This document shows positions 1 through 8,111 of a DNA stretch of 9,655 nucleotides, piece by piece. The notes under the pieces were generated by a model. It ran no database searches. It saw nothing but the letters and a program-made list of their open reading frames with translations, and had not been told where the DNA came from. The stretch comes from Candidatus Latescibacterota bacterium (GTDB taxonomy: Bacteria > Latescibacterota > MVCY01): contig DAOVDP010000032.1 in the NCBI GenBank assembly GCA_030669445.1, positions 1 through 9,655 of the forward strand, in the 5' to 3' direction. The position numbers and the translations under genes are program-made. Position 1 is the stretch's first letter; every line of letters begins with the position of its first letter.

Positions 1-200
1 TGCTGTTTAATGGTCTCAATAATCTCAAAATTCCCGTAACCAAAGGCATTTACTGATATGCCACTCACGAAGTCCAAATAGCGATTGCCTTCCTGGTCGA
101 ACAACCGCATCCCATTGCCCTTCTCCAATACAAATGGCGGACGCTCATAGGTGTGTAACAGATACTCTCTCTCCTGCTCGATTATCTGTTGAGTTTTCAT
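1..200 (-). CDS. argD: Acetylornithine aminotransferase, N-terminal part (cut by window edge)
   Basis: A PLP-dependent class III aminotransferase that would convert N-acetylglutamate semialdehyde to N-acetylornithine in arginine synthesis. Only about 66 N-terminal residues are present. They read MKTQQIIEQEREYLLHTYER, then a PPFVLEKGNG segment and YLDFVSGISVNAFGY, which is the typical entry of ArgD proteins (usual family length near 400 residues). Two ATG codons sit in tandem at 203 and 200. The Shine-Dalgarno AAGGGG lies 6 nt before the second and only 3 nt before the first, so I chose 200. The gene starts about 36-39 nt after the argB stop on the same strand, so it is probably the third gene of the operon. 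The family is clear, but the PLP lysine lies outside the window. A sibling class III aminotransferase, such as one for 4-aminobutyrate or lysine synthesis, is less likely given argC and argB next door. Confidence 0.85.
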   Translation of the reverse strand, partial: MKTQQIIEQEREYLLHTYERPPFVLEKGNGMRLFDQEGNRYLDFVSGISVNAFGYGNFEIIETIKQ

Positions 201-238
201 CATACTCCCCTTGAGTAGAATCTCCCAGCAGAGGTAGA

Positions 239-1126
239 CTATGCTATAATCTGGGTCCCTATGCCTTTGTCGGTAAAGATCTCCAACAGCAAGGAGTGAG
301 TTATCTTGCCGTTGATTGTGTGAGTCTTGTGAACACCAGCTCTCACCGCTCTCAGTGCCGCTCTGGCCTTGGGGATCATCCCCCCGGAGATTATCCCCTG
401 TTCTATCATCTGCTCAATAGAGTCCACGTAGAGGGTTGAGAAAAGGGAACTGGAGTCACCTGGGATTTTCATAATCCCTAACACATCGGTCAGAAATATC
501 AGTTTCTCGGCCCGAAGGGCTATGGCGAGCTCCCCGGCGGCTGTGTCGGCGTTCACATTGTAGCTCAGTCCCTGTTCATCTGTGCCCACCGGGGCGATTA
601 CCGGAATAACATCCTTGTTGCACAAAGCCTCCACGGGTTTAGGATCTATCTCTTCTACTTCTCCCACAAAGCCGATATCTACAAGTTCCTCCTTTGAAGA
701 AAGGGGATCTTTGGCCTTAACCAGGTGTTTCTTTACCCTCATTATCTGTTTAGCGGAAAGTCCCTCTGTTTTCCCTCCGAATCGGCGGATATTTTCCACT
801 ATTTTTTGGTTAATTTCCTCCACCAGGGTTTGTTCTACGATCTTCATCGTCTGTTGATCAGTGAATCTTAAACCACTGATGAACTTCGGTCGGATGCCCG
901 CTTTCCGCATGTTTTGGCTGATTGCCTTTCCCCCTCCGTGGACAATCACCGGCTTCATTCCCACCGTTTCCATAAAGACAATATCTACGAAGGTCTCTTC
1001 TACAGTTGAATCTCCCCCGCATTTAATGACCACGATTTTGTTTCGAAAAGACTGAATATAAGGTAGGGCTTCGACAAGGATACTGGCCTTCTGAATGGTT
1101 TGCTCCATATTTTCGCTTTTGCTCAT
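239..1126 (-). CDS. argB: Acetylglutamate kinase
   Basis: Phosphorylates N-acetylglutamate with ATP, the second step of arginine synthesis, in the cytosol. The 295-residue protein shows the amino acid kinase fold motifs in order: IVVIKCGG with Lys35, HGGGKAIS near 63-70, SGLRFTD near 84-90, YNVNADTAAGELA, FLTDVLGI, SGGMIPK, and a C-terminal LEIFTDKGIGTQI. The N-terminal stretch ASILVEALPYIQSFR and the C-terminal segment match the hexameric, arginine-inhibited class of this enzyme, so feedback inhibition is likely (inference). One oddity is that the usual YGGNAM or YGGHAM glycine-loop signature reads CGGDST here. The ATG overlaps the argC stop as ATGA, with AGAAGGAC a few bases upstream inside argC, which points to translational coupling. 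The length is normal for the family. Confidence 0.95.
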   Translation of the reverse strand: MSKSENMEQTIQKASILVEALPYIQSFRNKIVVIKCGGDSTVEETFVDIVFMETVGMKPVIVHGGGKAISQNMRKAGIRPKFISGLRFTDQQTMKIVEQTLVEEINQKIVENIRRFGGKTEGLSAKQIMRVKKHLVKAKDPLSSKEELVDIGFVGEVEEIDPKPVEALCNKDVIPVIAPVGTDEQGLSYNVNADTAAGELAIALRAEKLIFLTDVLGIMKIPGDSSSLFSTLYVDSIEQMIEQGIISGGMIPKARAALRAVRAGVHKTHTINGKITHSLLLEIFTDKGIGTQIIA

Positions 1127-2070
1127 TGAAGTCCTTCTGTTTCCTTAAAGCCAAGCATTAGGTTCATATTCTGAACCGCAGCACCAGATGCACCCTTGCC
1201 CAAATTATCCAATCTTGTTACCAGAAGAATCTGGCGGTTATGACCAAATACAAATAATTCAACCCGATTTGTGCCGTTACAGCCGGTCGGCGACAAAAAT
1301 CCGTCTTCAAGATAAATTTCACTTTCATACGGCATCACCCGGACAAATGGTTCGGATGCGTAGTAGCTTCCCAGAATGTCCCGAACATCTTTTGCAGAAA
1401 GCTTTTTATTCAGCAATCTCGAGAATAGCGGAACTAACACCAACAATCCGTTGAAAAAATTTCCGACAATCGGGGTAAAAATAGGTGCATGACTTAAACC
1501 TATCAGCTTTTGCATTTCTGGTATATGTTTGTGTCTTAGGCTCAGGTCCTTTGGTCTGGAAGAAATGGAATCTGGTTTGTCCATACCATAATTTTCATAC
1601 ACACTGATCATCTTTTTCCCGCCGCCGCTGTAGCCGGTGATAGCATATAAAGTAACAGGATAATCTACCGGTACAATATCCTGAGCTATTAGCGGATAAA
1701 GAGCAAGGATAACCCCAGTGCTATAGCAGCCGGGATTTGATACTCGAAAGGATGTTCTGATTTTTTCCCGCTGATCCTTACTGAGCTCAGGTAACCCATA
1801 TACCCATCCCTCACTAATCCTGTGTGCGGTGCTGGTATCAATCACCTTTGTGCTGGGATTCGTTATCAGTCTGACGGATTCTCTTGCGGCATGATCCGGC
1901 AGGCATAGAATAACCAGATCCGCTTCATTCAAATAGATTGTTTTGGTCTTCACATCCTTGCGTTTTTCTCTGGGTATTTCAAGAAATTCAATGTCAGCTC
2001 TTTCTTTCAGACAATCGAAAATCTTTAATCCGGTGGTCCCTTCTTGTCCATCAATAAATACAGTGTTCAT
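1123..2070 (-). CDS. argC: N-acetyl-gamma-glutamyl-phosphate reductase, type 2
   Basis: NADPH-dependent reduction of N-acetylglutamyl phosphate to the semialdehyde, the step after ArgB. The 315-residue protein starts with the dinucleotide-binding VFIDGQEGTTGL. It has STAHRISEGWVYGLPEL near 80-96, the catalytic cysteine motif SNPGCYSTG (Cys115), ITGYSGGGKKMI, and a C-terminal LDNLGKGASGAAVQN. The short length and the FIDGxxGTTG start fit the type 2 (shorter) ArgC group, not the longer type 1. An in-frame TTG at 2082 would add four residues, but the GGA in GGAAAATGAT sits about 7 nt before the ATG at 2070, so I prefer 2070. It is the first recognised gene of the argC-argB-argD cluster. I see no convincing arginine operator upstream. 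Confidence 0.93.
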   Translation of the reverse strand: MNTVFIDGQEGTTGLKIFDCLKERADIEFLEIPREKRKDVKTKTIYLNEADLVILCLPDHAARESVRLITNPSTKVIDTSTAHRISEGWVYGLPELSKDQREKIRTSFRVSNPGCYSTGVILALYPLIAQDIVPVDYPVTLYAITGYSGGGKKMISVYENYGMDKPDSISSRPKDLSLRHKHIPEMQKLIGLSHAPIFTPIVGNFFNGLLVLVPLFSRLLNKKLSAKDVRDILGSYYASEPFVRVMPYESEIYLEDGFLSPTGCNGTNRVELFVFGHNRQILLVTRLDNLGKGASGAAVQNMNLMLGFKETEGLQ

Positions 2071-2086
2071 ATCATTTTCCAATCGC

Positions 2087-2278
2087 TCAGACTAATATAT
2101 CTTCTCCACGCCGGGAGGAAGGCCCCTTCTTCTGTGCGATAGTGATTGACTTATCAGAAATAAGGCTAACATTGTTGTCAGAATGTGCACTACTAACCAC
2201 AAATATGAATAATGCTTGAGCCGCATAACCAGTTGCTTCAATTGTCCCTGCTTTTATCATCATAATATTGGTTTGCAT
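2087..2278 (-). CDS. Doubtful 63-residue ORF ahead of argC
   Basis: I do not recognise this product. The ORF starts MQTNIMMIKAGTIEATGY, has one short hydrophobic stretch (AAQALFIFVVSSA) and a charged tail ending SSRRGEDILV. Its stop lies 16 nt before the argC ATG and it is on the same strand, which would suit a leader or first cistron of the arg operon. Against it, no ribosome binding site precedes the ATG, and a stop codon (TAA) occurs just upstream in the same frame, so it is not the tail of a visible longer gene. It could be a decayed gene remnant or simply the transcribed leader of argC. Confidence 0.2.
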   Translation of the reverse strand: MQTNIMMIKAGTIEATGYAAQALFIFVVSSAHSDNNVSLISDKSITIAQKKGPSSRRGEDILV

Positions 2279-2341
2279 GGTTTACGACATTGTGACCAAA
2301 GGGAGCAATGTAGCTTTACCCCTGCGTTAACATGCTGTTAT

Positions 2342-2539
2342 CTACCGTTGCGAGTCTGACTTTACGACTTTTCTATAGCTATCTTGTGTATCTACATAGC
2401 TATATCCACATTCCTCTATAAACTCTTTAGCTTCCTTTTGGATATTTTCTATCAAGGAATGAGGATCATGTCCACTTGTTTCCCACATTTCTCTTCTAAT
2501 CTTGTGGATCTCTTCTAACATAAGGTCTCTCTTATACAT
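2342..2539 (-). CDS. Small protein paired with PIN toxin, probable antitoxin
   Basis: A 65-residue, highly charged protein, MYKRDLMLEEIHKIRREMWE onward, with a later stretch HDPHSLIENIQKEAKEFIEE and a tyrosine-containing tail (GYSYVDTQDSYRKVV). It is predicted mostly helical, with no membrane segment or cysteine cluster. Its ATG overlaps the last codons of the upstream PIN gene by 8 nt, and the strong ribosome binding site GGGGAGGGA lies inside that gene, so the two are almost certainly co-translated. Small acidic/basic helical proteins encoded directly after this subclass of PIN proteins are commonly annotated as antitoxins, so the role is inferred from context. The usual vapB-vapC order is reversed here. 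I see no clear DNA-binding domain, so it may neutralise the toxin without autoregulating through a classical fold. Confidence 0.65.
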   Translation of the reverse strand: MYKRDLMLEEIHKIRREMWETSGHDPHSLIENIQKEAKEFIEECGYSYVDTQDSYRKVVKSDSQR

Positions 2540-3011
2540 CTTGTCCCTCCCCTTCTATAAGTTCCATTGGAGTTACTATCTCAGGTACAAACAAACCAGC
2601 AGAGGTATTGAACAGTCTAACTCTCTTGCGTCTGTGAGCTTCAGCAAGATGTTCGCAGTTCCAGGTGATCAAAAAGTCAATCTTGTGAAATGAGGCAAGG
2701 GCTATATGCAAAGCATCTGGAAAATGGGCCTGAGGAATAACCATCTGATTAATATATCCCTTAGCTATCTCTTCTATTTCGGGAGACAACTCAAGCTCAC
2801 CAAATTCCTTCACCAATTCCAGTAATTCACCCCTCTTTCTCAGTTCCTCTGTTCTCCTTATTTCAGCAATTACTACCTCTGAGACAAAAACATCATATTT
2901 CGGGAGTTCATCCTTCCACCATTCCCTTGTACATTCAAGTCGCCATCTTACTCTATCATCATAATAGGCACTGGGGACAGATGTGTCAAGATATAGGCTT
3001 TCTTTTTTCAT
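2532..3011 (-). CDS. PIN-domain protein, VapC-like ribonuclease toxin
   Basis: A 159-residue PIN-domain protein, probably a metal-dependent ribonuclease acting as the toxin of a type II pair. The acidic residues expected in the fold are visible: Asp9 in SLYLDTSVPSAYY, Glu45/Glu50 in SEVVIAEIRR, Asp99 in FPDALHIALAS, and Asp112 in IDFLITWNCEHLAEA. The ITWN form in place of ITxD is usual for one PIN subfamily, so it is not evidence of inactivation. Length is typical. The start at 3011 has AAGGAGAG upstream at a somewhat long spacing of about 11 nt. The gene precedes and overlaps the small partner gene. An alternative is a PIN protein with a housekeeping RNA role, but the tight overlap with a small charged partner favours a toxin. 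Confidence 0.8.
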   Translation of the reverse strand: MKKESLYLDTSVPSAYYDDRVRWRLECTREWWKDELPKYDVFVSEVVIAEIRRTEELRKRGELLELVKEFGELELSPEIEEIAKGYINQMVIPQAHFPDALHIALASFHKIDFLITWNCEHLAEAHRRKRVRLFNTSAGLFVPEIVTPMELIEGEGQDV

Positions 3012-3249
3012 GCGAGGATATTCTCTCCTTAGATCTTTCTGCTGGGATTTCTGTTAGGCTTCTTCAGCTCTTTCTCTTAGAGCCGCAATCCCTAGATAAC
3101 CTTATAGTTGGCACTTCCTCAGCAAGCCACCGACTCTTCCAGTTCTTGGCTTGATAGCCTTTCAATAAAAGTAAAAAGTTAGGGATAATAATAAAGTTAT
3201 ATCTTGTGGCCAGCAATGATTTGCGGGTCTCACAGCGAGAAGTTGTCAT

Positions 3250-3278
3250 AATATAAATCCAAAGAAGGGTTTTGTCCA
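3250..3278 (-). promoter_or_regulatory. Candidate sigma-70 promoter for the PIN pair
   Basis: On the minus strand TGGACA (3278-3273) is followed after exactly 17 nt by TATATT (3255-3250), a good match to the housekeeping consensus. Transcription would start near 3243, leaving a leader of about 230 nt before the PIN start. Just upstream lies an inverted repeat, GCAAC-N7-GTTGC (3292-3308 in top-strand coordinates), which could be an operator. Function is inferred from the match and position only. Confidence 0.45.
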
Positions 3279-3451
3279 CTATTTTTTTAGGGCAACTATT
3301 TTCGTTGCACTCTGGAGGGAGTCAAAGTGGCCTATTAGTAAAGAATCCTTGCACGAGCAGTCCCCTTCAGAAGACAATGACAAACGCTACATACTGTTAC
3401 CCAAGGTTCATCGAGGAAGATTCAGCCCAAGCTGCTGACAGACAGCAAAAA

Positions 3452-3467
3452 TGACAACAGAATGTCA
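3452..3467. repeat. Palindrome TGACA-N6-TGTCA upstream of clpB
   Basis: A perfect 5-bp inverted repeat with a 6-nt spacer (TGACA ACAGAA TGTCA), about 40 nt upstream of the clpB -35 candidate. The size and symmetry suit a dimeric regulator's operator. Arms this short also arise by chance, so the role is only a possibility. Confidence 0.3.
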
Positions 3468-3507
3468 AATAGGCAGAACCAACAAAGAATTCTCTGTCAG
3501 AATTATG

Positions 3508-3536
3508 TTGCTAATTTAAGGTTACTTTAGTATTAT
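3508..3536 (+). promoter_or_regulatory. Candidate sigma-70 promoter for clpB
   Basis: TTGCTA (3508-3513), a 17-nt spacer and TATTAT (3531-3536) match the housekeeping consensus well. Transcription would begin near 3543, giving a leader of about 90 nt before the clpB ATG. I see neither a sigma-32-like nor a CIRCE element, so how heat induction is achieved, if at all, is not shown by the sequence. Confidence 0.55.
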
Positions 3537-3632
3537 TTAGCGTAAAGACTGGAAAAAAAGTTGGGCATAAATATTGCTGGAGATTGCTCTTTGTAGTTCA
3601 CAGACCATCCAATAAAAGGAGGAAGATAGAAA

Positions 3633-6218
<2,586 letters not shown>

Positions 6219-6224
6219 AGAAGG

Positions 6225-6249
6225 CCCAGTCCTTTTGAAGGGAACTGGG
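6225..6249 (+). terminator. Terminator-like hairpin after clpB
   Basis: Six nt past the clpB stop, CCCAGT pairs with ACTGGG, and inside it CCTT pairs with AAGG around a TTG loop with a two-base bulge. The following sequence (GTTAATTTCATCGTTT) is only moderately T-rich, so this is a plausible but not textbook intrinsic terminator. Confidence 0.55.
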
Positions 6250-6359
6250 GTTAATTTCATCGTTTCCCAGATTTTTATGGCCTAACAACTCCTGAGAGTA
6301 ATAAACCACAAACCCGCTGCTGCAACTGCTTTATTTTACCAACTCCAAGATACATAAGA

Positions 6360-6400
6360 AGCCGGATCGCTATCCTTTTGGGCTTCTCAGCAATCCGGCT
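6360..6400 (-). terminator. Long hairpin with alternative fold, possible terminator or structured RNA
   Basis: In the minus-strand RNA, AGCCGGAUUGCU pairs with AGCGAUCCGGCU as a continuous 12-bp stem with one G-U wobble around a 17-nt loop. On the top strand the same pair would be an A-C mismatch, which suggests the minus strand is the functional one. A competing stem, AGAAGCC with GGCUUCU (6357-6363 and 6381-6387), uses part of the same bases. It lies downstream of the minus-strand membrane operon and may end its transcript. The trailing CUUCUUAUGU is a weak U-tract. Confidence 0.4.
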
Positions 6401-6580
6401 ATCACAGTTTCATTATCCCAGGCTCCACGACTTGACCGATTGAACTATCAAGGGCTGACTTCCAAAGCTTCATATATCATATTGCCATAGTTACTCCAAT
6501 AATTTGGTATAGCAAAAATCTTCAAAAAATCAAGGAGTTTGGTAAGAAAATCAGCTAGCTCTTTAAGTCAAAAAAATACG

Positions 6581-7246
6581 TTATGCTTCCGAGGAGTTTT
6601 GCAAGTCAGATTCTGGGCTCCTTGCCTCTTGTTGTTCCGGTTGTTCTTCCTCTGCTTTTTGTTCAATCTCCCGGGGTTCAGGTTCAGGCTCAGGTTCAGG
6701 CTCAGATGTCGATGGCTGCAAAGCCTTTGTCTGTCTCTGAGCAAGAAAAAAGAAGCCTATCAGTCCTAAGCCTAATACCAGTAGAAACAGACCAAAGGAG
6801 TCAGCCCAAAATCCCACCCCAATGGCTGCAATTATGACCCCACTTATGAAAAACCTCTTATTCCTTCCCGTGGAGATCCATTTTCCTCTGTGGAGAAAAC
6901 CCAGACCAATTAATCCTATTCCTAACAGGAACAGAAAGAACCCAAAGGACTCAAATATCCACATCAGACCTAAGGCTGCCAGTATGATTCCAGTAAGCAA
7001 TATCTTGTCCAGCTTGGAAGATTCTTCTTTTGGCAAATCTGCCTCCTTAGGTTTAGTTTCGGGCAATATGCCCTTCTCTGCCATTGCCATTTTCTCCTCG
7101 TGTTCCCACTGTTTGCGTCTCATCCGCGCCCGGATGATAAGCCAGACTATGACGATTACCGCTATGAACGGAAGAAAGAATATACCAAATATGGCCATCA
7201 GTCCCTCCGGACCTCCAGATCCTAAGTGAAAGGGAGCACCCCACAT
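6581..7246 (-). CDS. Membrane protein with duplicated LiaI-like hairpin (DUF6249-like N-terminus)
   Basis: A 221-residue membrane protein of unknown exact function. An N-terminal membrane segment (about 15-40) runs into RARMRRKQWEHEEKMAMAEK, a pattern seen in DUF6249-type proteins. Two hydrophobic units follow at 85-118 and 135-168, copies of each other spaced by exactly 50 residues (18 of 34 identical) and resembling the LiaI/LiaF-like membrane region. The tail is hydrophilic, with an EPEPEPEPEP run at 182-191 and a Glu/Gln-rich end, presumably cytoplasmic. The ATG at 7246 is set by AGGAGG 8 nt upstream; a GTG at 7255 falls inside that ribosome binding site and is rejected. The stop of the upstream toast-rack gene is 1 nt away, so the two are coupled. 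Context points to envelope stress sensing or protection (inference). Confidence 0.8.
   Translation of the reverse strand: MWGAPFHLGSGGPEGLMAIFGIFFLPFIAVIVIVWLIIRARMRRKQWEHEEKMAMAEKGILPETKPKEADLPKEESSKLDKILLTGIILAALGLMWIFESFGFFLFLLGIGLIGLGFLHRGKWISTGRNKRFFISGVIIAAIGVGFWADSFGLFLLVLGLGLIGFFFLAQRQTKALQPSTSEPEPEPEPEPREIEQKAEEEQPEQQEARSPESDLQNSSEA
6675..6704 (-). repeat. Hexanucleotide repeat encoding Glu-Pro run
   Basis: Five tandem 6-nt units (GGTTCA or GGCTCA on the top strand) encode the alternating Glu-Pro run near the C-terminus of the membrane protein. As the unit is two codons long, changes in copy number would keep the frame and only lengthen or shorten the linker. Confidence 0.8.
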
Positions 7247-7247
7247 C

Positions 7248-8111
7248 TCAATCACCTCCTTTATTGTTTACAGACTCTATGTTAATACTTCCCAGTCCAC
7301 ATTCCAGATGGATAATCAATTCTGCCTCTGTTTTTCCATAGCTTTCATTTATATAGGTCTTATCCTGCTTTTCGAAACCTCCCACAGAAAAGACACACAG
7401 AGAGACCGCTGAGGCGTCGATCTTTGCGCCCACCTCTTTGGGGATCAACAGGGTTAACTGTCCCAGTCCCATAGATATATCCACCCGGGCCGTATGCCTT
7501 AAATCGCCTCTGAAATCCAGGGCGTAAACCCCTACACCTCCCTGAAAGCTCATCTGTTTGAAGTTGGCGTTGCCCAGCCCCTCTGCTCTCAGCTTAGCTG
7601 CCCCAACAGCAAGCTTTAGCTCTTCCATCGCCTCTCTATTGGGGCGATTGAATCTGAGGATGGTTTTGCTGGCACCAGTCTCTATATTCAGTTTCCTTAC
7701 CTTAAGCTCGCTGAAATCGAAATCAGCCTTGTTTGCCCCCATTTCGATATCGAAACTCAACGGGACCTTTTTCGTGAACCGCAGATTCCAGGTGTTCTTG
7801 AAATCCTTCCAGTGAGTCCCGTCATCTTTTCCTTCCATACTCAGTTTCAGTTGCCCGACGTCCTCATCTTTGCTGTACTCCACAACGGGCTGGAGTTTCT
7901 CTTTTGGATACTCCATATCGGCGTCGAACAATATCTTGCCCTGGGCTTTCCCTATCTTCAACTCACCAGCCCCGAACTCGATTTTCACCTCCACCAGCTT
8001 TTCCCCGCTCAACTTAATCTCTCGGTGCAGGATGGTAGCCTGGTCAGAGCTCGCGACAGAGGTTACTCCCAGCACAATAGCAGCAATGAGCAAGAAGAAC
8101 TTTCTAAACAT
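7248..8111 (-). CDS. Secreted toast-rack-like protein (LiaF/DUF2154-type beta repeats)
   Basis: A 287-residue exported protein. It opens with a signal peptide, MFRKFFLLIAAIVLGVTSVA, with likely cleavage near VASS-DQ (about residue 22). The mature part is a string of beta strands separated by Gly-Ala/Gly-Leu turns: EFGAGELKI (46), MGANKADFDF (124), TGASKTILRF (146), VGAAKLRAEG (169), GGVGVYALDF (191), MGLGQLTLLIP (214), CGLGSINIES (271). This periodic layout is typical of the toast-rack N-terminal domain and the LiaF/DUF4097-like adhesin folds. No enzyme motif is seen. The start at 8111 follows AGGAGG by 8 nt; the GTG at 8120 lies in the ribosome binding site. It is followed at 1 nt by the membrane-protein gene and is divergent from an ECF sigma operon, suggesting an envelope-stress role (inference). 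No lipobox is present. Confidence 0.8.
   Translation of the reverse strand: MFRKFFLLIAAIVLGVTSVASSDQATILHREIKLSGEKLVEVKIEFGAGELKIGKAQGKILFDADMEYPKEKLQPVVEYSKDEDVGQLKLSMEGKDDGTHWKDFKNTWNLRFTKKVPLSFDIEMGANKADFDFSELKVRKLNIETGASKTILRFNRPNREAMEELKLAVGAAKLRAEGLGNANFKQMSFQGGVGVYALDFRGDLRHTARVDISMGLGQLTLLIPKEVGAKIDASAVSLCVFSVGGFEKQDKTYINESYGKTEAELIIHLECGLGSINIESVNNKGGD
7255..7260 (-). promoter_or_regulatory. Ribosome binding site of the membrane-protein gene
   Basis: AGGAGG lies 8 nt before the ATG at 7246 and overlaps the last codons of the toast-rack gene. It rules out the in-frame GTG at 7255, whose G is the last base of the AGGAGG. It belongs to the 17-nt cassette AGGAGGTGRYTGAGATG seen three times in this operon. 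Confidence 0.85.

Larger units (their letters stand above)
3012..3632. other. Non-coding gap between PIN pair and clpB
   Basis: About 620 nt without a gene I can support. It is AT-richer than the flanking clpB gene. It contains the minus-strand promoter candidate and GCAAC inverted repeat (3250-3308), the palindromic TGACA-N6-TGTCA (3452-3467), a nearby 8-bp inverted repeat CTGACAGA/TCTGTCAG (3435-3442 and 3493-3500), and the clpB promoter candidate (3508-3536). Short ORFs occur on both strands, such as a 71-codon one at 3064-3279 minus, but none has a ribosome binding site or a recognisable product. No CIRCE heat-shock operator (TTAGCACTC-N9-GAGTGCTAA) is visible. Confidence 0.6.
6219..6580. 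other. Convergent non-coding gap
   Basis: About 360 nt between the ends of clpB (plus) and the membrane-protein gene (minus). It holds the clpB terminator-like hairpin (6225-6249) and a larger hairpin (6360-6400). Near 6570-6576 there is a run of seven A on the top strand, which reads as seven U in the minus-strand transcript. I see no tRNA and no ORF with a ribosome binding site. A 26-codon minus-strand ORF beginning just outside the second hairpin looks accidental. Confidence 0.6.

Noticed and set aside
582..1055. Plus-strand ORFs opposite argB
   Set aside because: They are antisense to a confidently assigned gene, lack ribosome binding sites and show low-complexity Ser/Pro/Thr composition.
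2071..2082. TTG start of argC at 2082
   Set aside because: It would overlap the only upstream Shine-Dalgarno-like GGA; the ATG at 2070 begins the family-typical NTVFIDG.
3064..3279. 71-codon minus-strand ORF in the gap
   Set aside because: No ribosome binding site and no recognisable product; its beginning overlaps the -10 and -35 of the PIN promoter candidate.
3272..3454. 60-codon plus-strand ORF upstream of clpB
   Set aside because: No ribosome binding site, irregular composition, and it overlaps regulatory-looking sequence; probably chance.
3012..3632. CIRCE or sigma-32 heat-shock element for clpB
   Set aside because: Searched by eye for TTAGCACTC/GAGTGCTAA and for CTTGAA with CCCCAT; neither is present at a suitable place.
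7247..7255. GTG start of the membrane-protein gene at 7255
   Set aside because: It begins on the last base of AGGAGG; the ATG at 7246 has ideal 8-nt spacing.
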